The notes under the pieces are model-generated. The model saw only the letters and a list, made by a program, of their open reading frames with translations. It ran no database searches and had not been told where the DNA came from. Both the position numbers and the translations under genes were made by a program. Shown in pieces: positions 20,586 to 28,654 of a DNA stretch of 64,000 nucleotides. The stretch comes from Acidimicrobiia bacterium (lineage in GTDB: Bacteria; Actinomycetota; Acidimicrobiia; IMCC26256; PALSA-610): positions 1,227,965-1,291,964 of the forward strand of contig BPGH01000001.1 in the NCBI GenBank assembly GCA_026002935.1. Reading direction: 5' to 3'. Positions within the stretch are counted from its first letter, which is position 1. The number at the start of each line of letters is the position of its first letter.

Positions 20586-21338
20586 TCAGCCCGCGACGTT
20601 CACGAAGGCGAGCCGGCGGTTGGTCGCGTCGAGCACCGCGCGCGCCACGGCGTGCCCCTCCTGCTGGGGCCGCACGACGGCCGAACCGGACACGATCTGC
20701 TCGGCGGGTGGCAGCACGAACACGACGGTCACCACGGCGACGTCGAGCGATCCGACGCGCACGATCTCGGCGTGGTCGACGTCGACGCATTCGGCCGCGG
20801 GCTCGAGCTGGCGCAGGGCGTCGACCGTCGCCGCCGCGACGAGCCGGTGACGCGCGGTCGTGGCGATCGAACCCTCCGCGAAGCCCACCGCCTCCTCGTC
20901 GTCACGCGTCAGGGTGACCCGCACCAGGGAGCGCAGCCCGTTGGCCTCGGCCGTGACCGCGACGACCGACGGGCGCGGGCCGGGCTCGGGGCGGTACCCG
21001 GCGCTCCCGCCGAGTTGCACCACCGACACGAGCCGGCGGTCGAGCTCGATCCCGAACGAGGCGAGCGCCACCGACTGGATGTCGCGCACGATCTGCTTCG
21101 GGCGCTTGCCCGGGGTCGCGACCACGTGCACCTCGGTCACCCGGCCGTCGGGCTCGGCCACGACCCGCGCGATCGACACGTCGGGCAGTCGGCAGATCTC
21201 GCGCTCGAGGTCGATCGGGTCGAAGTCCTCCGCCACGTCGTCCCTTCCGGAGGCGGCCACGTGCGAGGGTACGACCTCCACGTCGCCGGCGAGGGGATCC
21301 CCCGTGGCGGCCCCGCCGGGCCACGGTTCGGAGCTCAT
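20586..21338 (-). CDS. Unrecognised conserved protein, paralogue of the 62510-63205 gene
   Basis: 250 residues, no signal peptide or membrane helix. An acidic, low-complexity N-terminus (about 45 residues) precedes EREICRLPDVSIARVV, TEVHVVATPGKRPKQIVRDI, ALASFGIELDRRLVSVVQL and a second alpha/beta unit with RHRLVAAATVDALRQL and a C-terminal AVARAVLDATNRRLAFV. The second unit matches the end of the 62510-63205 protein (GLIGAVEATIDAVRGL; AARSTLDALNRRLARM). Each copy lies beside a cyclic-di-GMP gene. The segment TPGKRPKQIVRDIQS suggests a small nucleotide- or RNA-binding fold, but the function is unknown. ATG 21338 is the best start. Confidence 0.7.
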   Translation of the reverse strand: MSSEPWPGGAATGDPLAGDVEVVPSHVAASGRDDVAEDFDPIDLEREICRLPDVSIARVVAEPDGRVTEVHVVATPGKRPKQIVRDIQSVALASFGIELDRRLVSVVQLGGSAGYRPEPGPRPSVVAVTAEANGLRSLVRVTLTRDDEEAVGFAEGSIATTARHRLVAAATVDALRQLEPAAECVDVDHAEIVRVGSLDVAVVTVVFVLPPAEQIVSGSAVVRPQQEGHAVARAVLDATNRRLAFVNVAG

Positions 21339-21665
21339 CGGTGCCTGGCCTCCCAGCTCGGAACCCGGCAGATCGGACAAACCGGTAGTATATGTCTGGC
21401 GCGCCACGGATCGCGCGCTTCGCGGCATTGAGATTTGTCCGTGAGCGGGCGAAACTGCTGAGGCCAATGTTGATTGCGGATTCCGCACCAGGCCCGTGGA
21501 CCGGCCGGGCGCGACAGGACGGGGAGGCGCCGATCGGCTGAACGGCCCTGGAAACAGACGGCAAGGCCTCGGGCCGGGCTCTCACTTCACGAAACCCTCA
21601 GCGGAGCGGATCACCACGTCGCCCGTAGCGCCGGCGACGGAGGAGCGTGCTAGGGGGAATTCACT
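21339..21665. other. 327-bp intergenic region, possible structured leader
   Basis: No convincing gene. Less GC-rich than its surroundings. It holds an AT-rich element TAGTATATG (21386-21394), readable as a -10 on either strand (TATACT on minus, 49 nt before the 20586-21338 gene), a GGAAC at 21360-21364 that could be an ECF-sigma -35, and a 7-bp hairpin CGTCGCC/GGCGACG (21617-21623 with 21633-21639) close to the small peptide gene. The stretch GACGGCAAGGCCTCGGGCC around 21560 faintly resembles the core of a cyclic-di-GMP-I riboswitch; this is only a suggestion. Confidence 0.4.
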
Positions 21666-21755
21666 GTGAAGAAGGTCACTGTCCGGCTCGCCCTGCTGGC
21701 GACGAGCCTCGTTTCGGTGCTGCTCGCCGGTGGTGCCGGGCTTCGCTTCAAGTAG
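21666..21755 (+). CDS. 29-residue membrane/secreted leader peptide
   Basis: GTG at 21666 follows AGGGGGAATTCACT, a strong ribosome site. The product is a basic N-terminus (VKKVTVRLALL), a hydrophobic core (LATSLVSVLLAGGAG) and a short tail LRFK, like a free signal peptide or single membrane helix. It ends 68 bp before the HD-GYP gene. It may be a real small protein or an upstream ORF that controls the next gene. No family recognised. Confidence 0.45.
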   Translation: MKKVTVRLALLATSLVSVLLAGGAGLRFK

Positions 21756-21823
21756 CCCGCAAATTCTGGCCCGTGGCCTTGCCGCCCCTTTCCTCGGGAA
21801 CCGAACGAGCCGAGACACAGCTT

Positions 21824-23143
21824 GTGAGCAGACGTACCGTTTCCCTCCGAGCTGCTGCGGTCACCCTTGGCGTGACCGTCGGCGTCTTGGCCGTCGTCTG
21901 CTCCCTCGCCCAGGGAGCGCCGTCGTGGCCTGCGGTCGGTCTGTTCGCCGCTCTGATGCTCTTCAGTGAGTATCGCGACGTGCGTGTGACCGAGAGTGCT
22001 TCGGCAAGCACGGCCGTTCTGATCGGAAGCGCTGCAGTGGTTGGCCTTCACCCATCGGGTGCCCTGATCGGACCGGGCCTTGTCGGTGTGGCGAGTGGCC
22101 CAGATCCTGATTCGTTGAAGCAACGCCGGTGGGACCTCGTCCTCCTCAACGGTGCCACCGGGGCTCTATCCATCGGGATTGCTGCACTCACCTATGGAGC
22201 GATGGTTTCGTGGGTCGGTGCCGAGGTTCCGGGTTTCCTCGCATCCTCCGTGACTTCCGCGATCGCGTACACGGGCTCCTACGCGCTCGTCTTCCTCGGG
22301 GTCTCCCACATGACGGCACGTGGCCGGTTCAGTGACCTCTTCCGCGCCACTGCTCCGAGTCTCGTTCAGCAAGTGCCCTTCGCAGTGCTCGGCTTCTTCA
22401 TCGGGCGGCTCTACCTCGAGCTGGGGGCGGGGGTGATGCTGCTCATCGTCGTCCCGATCCTGATCGCTCGCGAGATGTTCGCTTCCTACCTGCGGGTGAA
22501 GGAGGCGCACGACGAGACCGTGAAGATGCTGATCCAGGCGCTCGAGAAGAAGGACCGCTACACGTCGGGGCACTCGGAGCGGGTCGCCAAGTACGCGCAG
22601 TACATCGGCGAGGAGATGCACTTCGGCCCGGCGCGGATGGAGCGCCTGCGGTTCGCGGCGCTGATGCACGACATCGGCAAGCTCGTCGTGCCGAACCACC
22701 TGCTCAACAAGCCCGGCAAGCTGACCGAGGACGAGTTCCGGCGCATCCGCATCCACGAGCAGGTGTCGGTGCAGATGCTCAGCAACATCGAGTTCCTGGC
22801 GCCGATCGCGGGCGCGGCGCACAGCGACAACACGCGGTTCGTGCCCGACGACCCGAAGCGGCCGATCGAGCCCTACATCGTGATGATCGCCGACGCCTAC
22901 GACGCCATGACCTCAACCCGTGCGTACCGGAAGGCCCTCCCGCAGGAGGTCGCCTTCCAGGAGCTGCGCGACAAGGCGGGTGTCCAGTTCCACCCTGATT
23001 GTGTCGAAGCTCTGATCCGAGCGATCGAACGGCGGGGCGAGCGGCACGGTGCAGGGTACGAGGAGCATCAGGAGTTCGAGGACGCCCCCGAGGCGGGCGT
23101 GGGATCCGCCGGTCTCGGGGACCTCCTCACCAGCGAGGCCTGA
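21824..23143 (+). CDS. Membrane HD-GYP-like signalling protein
   Basis: 439 residues. About six hydrophobic helices occupy residues 1-215, then a cytoplasmic HD-GYP-type domain: ALEKKDRYTSGHSERVAKYA, ALMHDIGKLVVPNHLLNKPG and VMIADAYDAMTSTRAYRKAL. The HD metal motif is intact. The HHExxDGxGYP segment is replaced by AAHSDNTRFVPDDPKRP, so cyclic-di-GMP hydrolysis is uncertain. GTG 21824 opens the first helix; its ribosome site is weak, which fits control by the upstream peptide. The next gene starts 6 nt after its stop. Confidence 0.85.
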   Translation: MSRRTVSLRAAAVTLGVTVGVLAVVCSLAQGAPSWPAVGLFAALMLFSEYRDVRVTESASASTAVLIGSAAVVGLHPSGALIGPGLVGVASGPDPDSLKQRRWDLVLLNGATGALSIGIAALTYGAMVSWVGAEVPGFLASSVTSAIAYTGSYALVFLGVSHMTARGRFSDLFRATAPSLVQQVPFAVLGFFIGRLYLELGAGVMLLIVVPILIAREMFASYLRVKEAHDETVKMLIQALEKKDRYTSGHSERVAKYAQYIGEEMHFGPARMERLRFAALMHDIGKLVVPNHLLNKPGKLTEDEFRRIRIHEQVSVQMLSNIEFLAPIAGAAHSDNTRFVPDDPKRPIEPYIVMIADAYDAMTSTRAYRKALPQEVAFQELRDKAGVQFHPDCVEALIRAIERRGERHGAGYEEHQEFEDAPEAGVGSAGLGDLLTSEA

Positions 23144-23149
23144 CCGGCC

Positions 23150-24292
23150 ATGAGCCGGCGCGCCCTCGTCGCGGTCGCCGGCGTGCTCGGACTGGCCGGG
23201 GCCTCGGTCGCGCACCTTGCCGGCAGCGTGACGGCGGGGGAGCTCGCGCTCCTCGCGGCCGGGATCGTCGTCGGCGAGCTGCTCGTGCTGCGGCTCGAGG
23301 ACGGCAGCGCCGTGCCGCTGTCGTTCGCCGTGATGATCGTGCTCGCCGCCTCGTTCGAACCGAACGAGTACGTCATCACCGTGCTCGCCGCCGAGCTGAC
23401 CGTCTTCGTGCTCCGCACGGGCGCGCGTGACCGGTTCACGGCCGAGATGCTCGTCGCGCGCGTCGCGGTCGCCGCGGCGACCCTCGGCGCGTACCGGGGG
23501 ATGCAGCAGCTCCTCGACGGCCGGGAGACCGTCGCGGCGACCCTGGCGACGCTGGGCGCCGTCGCGCTCGCGCAGCTCGCCGTCGACCTCGTGGCGCGCG
23601 CCGTCCTGCGCCTGGGGCACTCGTGGACCCCGCGGGGCCGTCTCGCCTGGCTCGCGGTCGCGTCCTCGGGGATGCTGATGGCGATCGGCCTGCGCGGGGT
23701 CGACGGCCGCGGCGACGTGGGCATCTGGGGGCCGCTGCTGTTCTCCACACCGCTGCTCGCCGCGTGGTACGCGTTCGAGCGGCTCGACGCGGCGACCCGC
23801 GCGTACCGGCAGACGATCGAGTCGCTCGCCATGGCGCCCGAGTTCGGCGGGCTGGTGATCCCGGGCCACGCCCAGCGGGTCGCGTCGCTCGTCGTCCGGC
23901 TCGGCGAGGAGCTCGGGCTGCCCCGCAAGGAGATCGAGGACCTGGAGATGGCCGCGCTCCTCCACCACCTCGGCCAGGTGACCCTCGACGACCCCGAGGT
24001 CTCCGGGCGGCCCGACCCGCAGGAGGTCGCGGGCGTCACGGGGCGCATGCTGCGCGAGATCCGCCCGCTCGCCGCCGCGGGCGACATCGTCTCGGGCGAG
24101 GCCGACGAACCGCGCCGGCGGCTCGCCGTCCAGGTGCTGCGCGTCGCCAGCGACTTCGACGACCTGACCGCGTCGGGCGGCACGCCGTGGCTCGACGCGA
24201 TCGAGGCGTTGCGGAGCGCGCCGGGATTCGCGTACGAGCGGCGGGTGCTCGCCGCGCTGGAACGGGTCGTGAGCCGTTCCGCCGGGTCGTAG
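23150..24292 (+). CDS. Membrane protein with degenerate HD domain
   Basis: 380 residues. The N-terminal half has six or seven hydrophobic helices (GVLGLAGASVAHLAG, ELALLAAGIVVGELLVL, AVMIVLAASFEP and others). The C-terminal half aligns with the HD-GYP domain of its neighbour: IPGHAQRVASLVVRLGEELG, then AALLHHLGQVTLDDPE where HDIGK has become HHLGQ, then VASDFDDLTASGGTPW where ADAYDAMTS has become SDFDDLTAS. Metal ligands are thus lost. It is likely a catalytically dead partner or receptor, co-translated with the intact protein (6-nt gap). Confidence 0.75.
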   Translation: MSRRALVAVAGVLGLAGASVAHLAGSVTAGELALLAAGIVVGELLVLRLEDGSAVPLSFAVMIVLAASFEPNEYVITVLAAELTVFVLRTGARDRFTAEMLVARVAVAAATLGAYRGMQQLLDGRETVAATLATLGAVALAQLAVDLVARAVLRLGHSWTPRGRLAWLAVASSGMLMAIGLRGVDGRGDVGIWGPLLFSTPLLAAWYAFERLDAATRAYRQTIESLAMAPEFGGLVIPGHAQRVASLVVRLGEELGLPRKEIEDLEMAALLHHLGQVTLDDPEVSGRPDPQEVAGVTGRMLREIRPLAAAGDIVSGEADEPRRRLAVQVLRVASDFDDLTASGGTPWLDAIEALRSAPGFAYERRVLAALERVVSRSAGS

Positions 24293-25009
24293 CTACGCGT
24301 GCGGCGCGGCCGGCGGCGTCGGACCACGCGCCGCGCCGCCGACGTACGGGTCGAGGTCGAGGGCCGCCCGGCGGGCCGGCCCGACCGCCGCGCCCCGCCC
24401 TTCCCGGGCCGCCGCGCCTCGCCCTTCCCGGGCCGCCGCACCCGGCCATCCGGGGAGGTCCGCACCCACGCGCGCGGTGGCCGTGGCGCGGCGGGGCCGG
24501 CGGCTCGCCCAGTAGGTGAGGTCGCACAGGCCGACGGCGAGGATCAGGTCGCCGAAGCTGATCACGACGCCGAACGGTTCGGGTACGACGATGATGTCGC
24601 CGAGGAACAGCAGCCGCGTGTCGTCGTCGGCGAGGTGGTGCTTGATCGTCGGCTCGATCCACGACTCGCCGGCGCGCCGGCCCGCGTCTTCGACCGGCAT
24701 CCCCTGGTTGAGGGTGATGACGAGCGCGTTGCAGGCCACGCCGATCATGACGATCGCCATGCCGCGCAGGATCAGGTTGCCCGCACAGAACCCGAGGATC
24801 AGCACGTACGACGCCACGAGGAGGCCGAAGCCGACGTCGTGCCAGCGCGACTCGGGGATCGGCAGGTACTCCAACGCGAGCTGGATGCCCAGCCCGGCGT
24901 AGAGCAGGCCGGGCGCCCGGAAGTTCGTCATCACGAGGCGCGAGTAGGAGCCGCCGGTGACGAGCGGGATGAGCATCGAGACGGCGAGCGCGAGCCCCAG
25001 GGCCAGCAT
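24293..25009 (-). CDS. DUF5317 family membrane protein
   Basis: 238 residues. Four to five membrane helices (MLALGLALAVSMLIPLV, VGFGLLVASYVLILGFC, GMAIVMIGVACNALVI), the motif NQGMPVEDAG, and HLADDDTRLLFLGDIIVVP near residue 115 are typical of DUF5317. The C-terminal 60 residues are low-complexity Ala/Arg/Gly with an eight-residue repeat. Its stop abuts the stop of the HD-domain gene with no gap. Function unknown; association with cyclic-di-GMP-type membrane proteins is common in deep actinobacteria (recollection, not tested). Confidence 0.8.
   Translation of the reverse strand: MLALGLALAVSMLIPLVTGGSYSRLVMTNFRAPGLLYAGLGIQLALEYLPIPESRWHDVGFGLLVASYVLILGFCAGNLILRGMAIVMIGVACNALVITLNQGMPVEDAGRRAGESWIEPTIKHHLADDDTRLLFLGDIIVVPEPFGVVISFGDLILAVGLCDLTYWASRRPRRATATARVGADLPGWPGAAAREGRGAAAREGRGAAVGPARRAALDLDPYVGGAARGPTPPAAPHA
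24397..24439. repeat. 24-bp period direct repeat in the DUF5317 tail
   Basis: GCCCTTCCCGGGCCGCCGC occurs at 24397-24415 and again at 24421-24439. It encodes the repeated AAREGRG unit in the C-terminal tail of the protein. Confidence 0.85.
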
Positions 25010-25103
25010 GTCGCGCGCCACGGTATCCGCCGCCGTCGCCGCCGGGCGCGCATCGCGGCGTGCCACGGGTGGGGCACCCGATCCGGGCTCTACGATCCGC
25101 GCG

Positions 25104-25880
25104 ATGGACGAGGTGCTGTACGAGGTCAGTGACGGCGTGGCGCGCGTCACGATCAACCGGCCGGAGCGACGCAACGCCATGTCGTACGGGGTGATGGCGG
25201 GGCTGCGCGACGCGATGGCGCGCTCGCGCACCGACGACGGCGTCCGCGTCGTCGTGCTCACGGGGGCGGGCGACAAGGCGTTCTGCGCGGGAGCGGACCT
25301 CGGTGGCATCGCGCAGAACGCCGGCGCGGCGGAGGCGCATCGCGGCCGGGGGCTCCTCGCGGACCTGTTCCGCGACATGTGGGGGCTCGGCAAGCCGATC
25401 GTCGCGCGGGTGCGCGGGTACGCGCTCGCCGGGGGATTCGGGCTCGCGTGCGCGTGCGACATGATCGTCGCATCCGACGACGCGCAGTTCGGTACCCCCG
25501 AGATCGACGTCGGGTTGTGGCCCTACATGATCACGGTCCCCTTGCTGCGGACGCTGCCGCCCAAGACGGTCCTCGACCTGATGATGACGGGCCGGCGCGT
25601 CGACGCCCACGAGGCGCACCGGTTGGGGATCGTGCAGCGCCTCACGACCGTCGCGGAGCTCGACGCGACGGTCGACGCCCTCGCCCGCGACCTCGCGGCG
25701 AAGAGCCCGCTGATCCTCTCGTGGGGCCGGGGCTCCTTCTACCGGGCGCTCGAGATGGACCCCGACGCCGCGCTCGACTACCTGCAGGGGATGCTCACCG
25801 TGACCACGCTCACCGACGACGCGGCCGAAGGGGTCGCGGCGTTCGCCGAGAAGCGCGCGCCGCGCTGGAGGGGACGATGA
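25104..25880 (+). CDS. Enoyl-CoA hydratase/isomerase family protein
   Basis: 258 residues of the crotonase fold. The oxyanion-hole segments are FCAGADLGGIA and GYALAGGFGLACACDMIVAS. The second catalytic glutamate position is TPEIDVGLWP, so one of the two Glu of true hydratases is present (the E of PEIDVG). Start ATG 25104. The stop overlaps the carboxyltransferase ATG by 4 nt, so it likely acts on the CoA ester used or made by the carboxylase. Confidence 0.9.
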   Translation: MDEVLYEVSDGVARVTINRPERRNAMSYGVMAGLRDAMARSRTDDGVRVVVLTGAGDKAFCAGADLGGIAQNAGAAEAHRGRGLLADLFRDMWGLGKPIVARVRGYALAGGFGLACACDMIVASDDAQFGTPEIDVGLWPYMITVPLLRTLPPKTVLDLMMTGRRVDAHEAHRLGIVQRLTTVAELDATVDALARDLAAKSPLILSWGRGSFYRALEMDPDAALDYLQGMLTVTTLTDDAAEGVAAFAEKRAPRWRGR

Positions 25881-27466
25881 CCGGGCCCCGCAGCCGGGAG
25901 GGCGGCGACGTGCACGAGTGGGGTCCGCTCGTCGGCGACCTCGCGCAGCGCAAGGCCCGTGCGCTCGGGATGGGGGGTCCCGAGCTGGTCGAGCGCCAGC
26001 ACTCGCTGGGCAAGCTGACCGTGCGCGAGCGCCTCGACCTGCTGCTCGACCCGGGCACCTGGGTCGAGTACGGCCTCCTCGCCGACCACATGGACCCGGG
26101 CCTCGGTGACCGCTACCTCGCCGCCGACGGCGCGGTCACCGGGGTCGGCGAGATCGACGGCCGTCCGGTCGCCGTCGCCGCCTACGACTTCACCGTGATG
26201 GCCGGCTCGATGGGCAAGGTCGGCGAGGACAAGATCGCCCGGATGCGCGCGCACGCGCTGCGCCAGCGCATCCCGATGGTGTGGCTGCTCGACTCCGCCG
26301 GCGCCCGCATCCAGAGCACCAGCGGCTCGTCGTTCGCCGGCGCGGGCGCGCTGTTCCGCGAGCAGGTCGCGATGAGCGGTGTCGTCCCGATGGTCGCCGC
26401 GATGCTCGGGCACTGCGCGGCGGGCACCGCGTACATCCCGGCGCTCGCCGACTTCGTGCCCATGGTCAAGGGCACGTCGTCCATGGCGCTCGGCGGACGC
26501 CACCTCGTGAAGGCCGCGGTGGGCGAGGACGTCACCGAGGAGGAGATGGGCGGCTCCGCCGTGCACACCAGGGTGAGCGGCGTCGCCGACCTCGAGGTCG
26601 CCGACGACGCCGAGTGCCTGCGCGTCGTGCGCCGGTACCTCGGCTTCTTCCCCGCGCACAACGGCGAGCGCCCGCCGGTCCGGGCGACCACCGACCCGGT
26701 CGACCGGCGGGTCGAGGAGCTGTACGGGATCGTGCCGACCGCACCGCGCCGGGCCTACGACGTGCGCAAGGTCGTCGCAGCGGTCGCGGACGACCACGAG
26801 GTCTTCTGGATCAAGCCCGAATGGGCCAGGAACATCGTCACGGGCCTCGTGCGCATCGGCGGGCAGCCGGTCGGCGTCCTCGCGAACCAGCCGATGGTGC
26901 TCGGCGGCGCGCTCGACGTGAACGCCGCCGACAAGGCCGCCCGGTTCGTCTGGCTGTGCGACGCCTTCAACATCCCGCTCGTGTTCCTGCACGATGTTCC
27001 CGGATTCATCGTCGGCAGCGCGGTGGAGAAGCAGGGGATCATCCGGCACGGCGCCAAGATGCTGTTCGCGATCAGCGAGGCGACCGTGCCGAAGATCAGC
27101 GTCGTGATGCGCAAGAGCTACGGGGCGGGCTACTTCGTCATGAACGGCCTCGCGTACGAGGCCGACTACATCGTCGCCTGGCCGACGGCCGAGATCGCCG
27201 TGATGGGGCCCGACGGCGCGGTGAACATCATCCACCGCAAGACGCTCGCCGCGATCGAGGACGACGACGCGCGCGCGCAGAAGCGACTCGAGCTCGCGGA
27301 GGAGATCCGCCGCAACATCGACCCCTACGTCGCGGCCGGCCACGCGCAGCTCGACGACGTCATCGACCCCGCCGACACCCGCCTGGCGATCGCGCGGGGC
27401 CTGCGGATCAGCGCGGACAAGCGCGTCGACCGCCCGCCGCGCAAGCACGGCGTCCTCCCCGTCTGA
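25877..27466 (+). CDS. Acyl-CoA carboxylase carboxyltransferase subunit
   Basis: 529 residues, the size of PccB/MmdA-type carboxyltransferases. Two crotonase-like halves: N-terminal with RQRIPMVWLLDSAGARIQ, GHCAAGTAYIPALADF and MALGGRHLVKAAVGEDV; C-terminal with GVLANQPMVLGGALDVNAADKAARF, PLVFLHDVPGF and RKSYGAGYFVMNG. It moves the carboxyl group between carboxybiotin and an acyl-CoA (propionyl-, methylcrotonyl- or related). A free biotin carrier follows, but no biotin carboxylase or membrane decarboxylase subunit is present in the window, so direction and substrate stay open. Confidence 0.92.
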   Translation: MTGPRSREGGDVHEWGPLVGDLAQRKARALGMGGPELVERQHSLGKLTVRERLDLLLDPGTWVEYGLLADHMDPGLGDRYLAADGAVTGVGEIDGRPVAVAAYDFTVMAGSMGKVGEDKIARMRAHALRQRIPMVWLLDSAGARIQSTSGSSFAGAGALFREQVAMSGVVPMVAAMLGHCAAGTAYIPALADFVPMVKGTSSMALGGRHLVKAAVGEDVTEEEMGGSAVHTRVSGVADLEVADDAECLRVVRRYLGFFPAHNGERPPVRATTDPVDRRVEELYGIVPTAPRRAYDVRKVVAAVADDHEVFWIKPEWARNIVTGLVRIGGQPVGVLANQPMVLGGALDVNAADKAARFVWLCDAFNIPLVFLHDVPGFIVGSAVEKQGIIRHGAKMLFAISEATVPKISVVMRKSYGAGYFVMNGLAYEADYIVAWPTAEIAVMGPDGAVNIIHRKTLAAIEDDDARAQKRLELAEEIRRNIDPYVAAGHAQLDDVIDPADTRLAIARGLRISADKRVDRPPRKHGVLPV

Positions 27467-27543
27467 CGAGGCCGCGCACGGGCGCGCCGGGCGCGGGATC
27501 GGGAACCGCCGGGCCCGGTCCACCCGTGCCGGCCGCGGCCTCG
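27467..27543 (+). terminator. Large hairpin after the carboxyltransferase gene
   Basis: CGAGGCCGCGCACGGG begins directly after the stop codon (27467-27482). Its complement is split by a 5-nt bulge (CCCGTG 27523-27528, CGCGGCCTCG 27534-27543), with a further CCGGG/CCCGG pairing inside. There is no T-run, so it may attenuate rather than stop transcription into the biotin carrier gene. Confidence 0.5.
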
Positions 27544-27605
27544 CGCCGACGCCCCGCCGCGCCGGTCCCGCGCCGGCGCGAGCGACCGCCGTACAGTCTG
27601 CGGCC

Positions 27606-27824
27606 ATGGCCGAGATCCGGGCGGAGATCACCGCGAACGTGTGGCAGGTCGTGGTGGAGGAGGGACAGATGGTCGCGGAGGGCGACGAGATCTGCATCCT
27701 CGAATCGATGAAGATGGAGATCCCCGTCGTCACCGAGGTGCCGGGCGTCGTGCGCGAGCTCCACGTCGCGCCCGAACAGACCGTGCAGGAAGGCGACCTG
27801 ATCGCCGTCATCGACGAGGCCTGA
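27606..27824 (+). CDS. Biotin carboxyl carrier protein (free biotinyl domain)
   Basis: 72 residues, just one biotinyl domain, beginning MAEIRAEITANVWQVVVEEG. The biotinylated lysine is in ILESMKMEIPV (about residue 38), with the flanking hairpin GDLIAVIDEA at the end. Small stand-alone BCCPs of this type work with a separate carboxyltransferase and biotin carboxylase. The hairpin before it separates it from the carboxyltransferase gene. An enoyl-CoA hydratase gene starts 6 nt after its stop. Confidence 0.93.
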   Translation: MAEIRAEITANVWQVVVEEGQMVAEGDEICILESMKMEIPVVTEVPGVVRELHVAPEQTVQEGDLIAVIDEA

Positions 27825-27830
27825 GCGGTC

Positions 27831-28589
27831 GTGATCCGCTTCGAGCTGCGCGGGCTGGTCGGGCTCGCCACGATCGACCGCCAGGAACGGCGCAACGCGC
27901 TCAACGCCGAGCTGTGCGACCAATTGCGCGCGCACCTGGGCGCGCATCCCGACCTGCGGGCCGTGGTCATCACGGGTGCCGGGTCGGCGTTCTGCTCCGG
28001 CGCCGACCTCGTGACCCGCTTCGCGGGGAGCGACGGCGGCACCGACACCTTCCGGCCCGCGTTCGAACAGGTCCTGGACGCGATCGTCGCGTACCCCGCG
28101 CCCGTCATCGCCGCGATCAACGGGCCCGCGGTGGGCGCGGGCATGCAGCTCGCCGTCGCGTGCGACCTGCGGGTCGCGGCCCTCGGCGCGCGCCTGGGCA
28201 TCCCCGGCGGCCGCCTCGGGATCCTGCTGAGCCCCCGCAACGTCTGGCGGCTCGCCGTGCTCGTCGGGCAGGGCGCGGCGCGCGACTTCCTCCTCGCGGG
28301 CCGCACGGTCGACGCCGAGGAGGCGCTGCGCCTCGGGCTCGTGCAGCGGGTCAACGACGACGTGCTCGGCGAGGCGCTGCGGATCGCGGGCGACATCGCG
28401 GCGTTCGCGCCCCTCACCGTGCAGGGCCACAAGCGCGCGCTCAACCTCGTCGCCGAGCAGACGTGGCTGACGAAGCGGGCCCGCGAGGAGGTGTCGAGGC
28501 TCGAGGCGCGCGCCTTCGCGAGCGAGGACCTCCAGGAGGGGATGGCGGCGTTCGCCGAGAAGCGCACCCCCGAGTTCAAGGGCCGCTGA
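27831..28589 (+). CDS. Enoyl-CoA hydratase/isomerase family protein
   Basis: 252 residues, crotonase fold. Oxyanion-hole segments FCSGADLVTRFAG and INGPAVGAGMQLAVACDLRVA are clear. The usual catalytic glutamates are not obvious: the second-helix position reads IPGGRLGILL, so it may be an isomerase, thioesterase-like or decarboxylase-like member. GTG 27831 lies 6 nt after the biotin carrier stop, suggesting one transcript with it. Confidence 0.88.
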   Translation: MIRFELRGLVGLATIDRQERRNALNAELCDQLRAHLGAHPDLRAVVITGAGSAFCSGADLVTRFAGSDGGTDTFRPAFEQVLDAIVAYPAPVIAAINGPAVGAGMQLAVACDLRVAALGARLGIPGGRLGILLSPRNVWRLAVLVGQGAARDFLLAGRTVDAEEALRLGLVQRVNDDVLGEALRIAGDIAAFAPLTVQGHKRALNLVAEQTWLTKRAREEVSRLEARAFASEDLQEGMAAFAEKRTPEFKGR

Positions 28590-28593
28590 GCCG

Positions 28594-28611
28594 CCCGGGG
28601 CCGTCCCCGGG
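28594..28611 (+). terminator. GC hairpin after the enoyl-CoA hydratase gene
   Basis: CCCGGGG (28594-28600), loop CCGT, CCCCGGG (28605-28611), starting 5 nt after the stop. Strong stem without a T-run; likely transcript 3' end. Confidence 0.4.
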
Positions 28612-28631
28612 CCCGGGCCCGCCCCGGCGTG

Positions 28632-28646
28632 GTGAACAGCGTTAAC
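28632..28646. promoter_or_regulatory. Possible TetR operator
   Basis: GTGAAC-AGC-GTTAAC is a near-perfect inverted repeat 8 nt before the tetR GTG at 28655, a usual site for autorepression of the tetR-carotenoid oxygenase pair. Confidence 0.3.
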
Positions 28647-28654
28647 CTGGGGGC

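Noticed and set aside
21540..21640. Definite cyclic-di-GMP riboswitch
   Set aside because: Only a short partial resemblance to the core is visible by eye; kept as a hypothesis for a covariance search, not annotated as an RNA.
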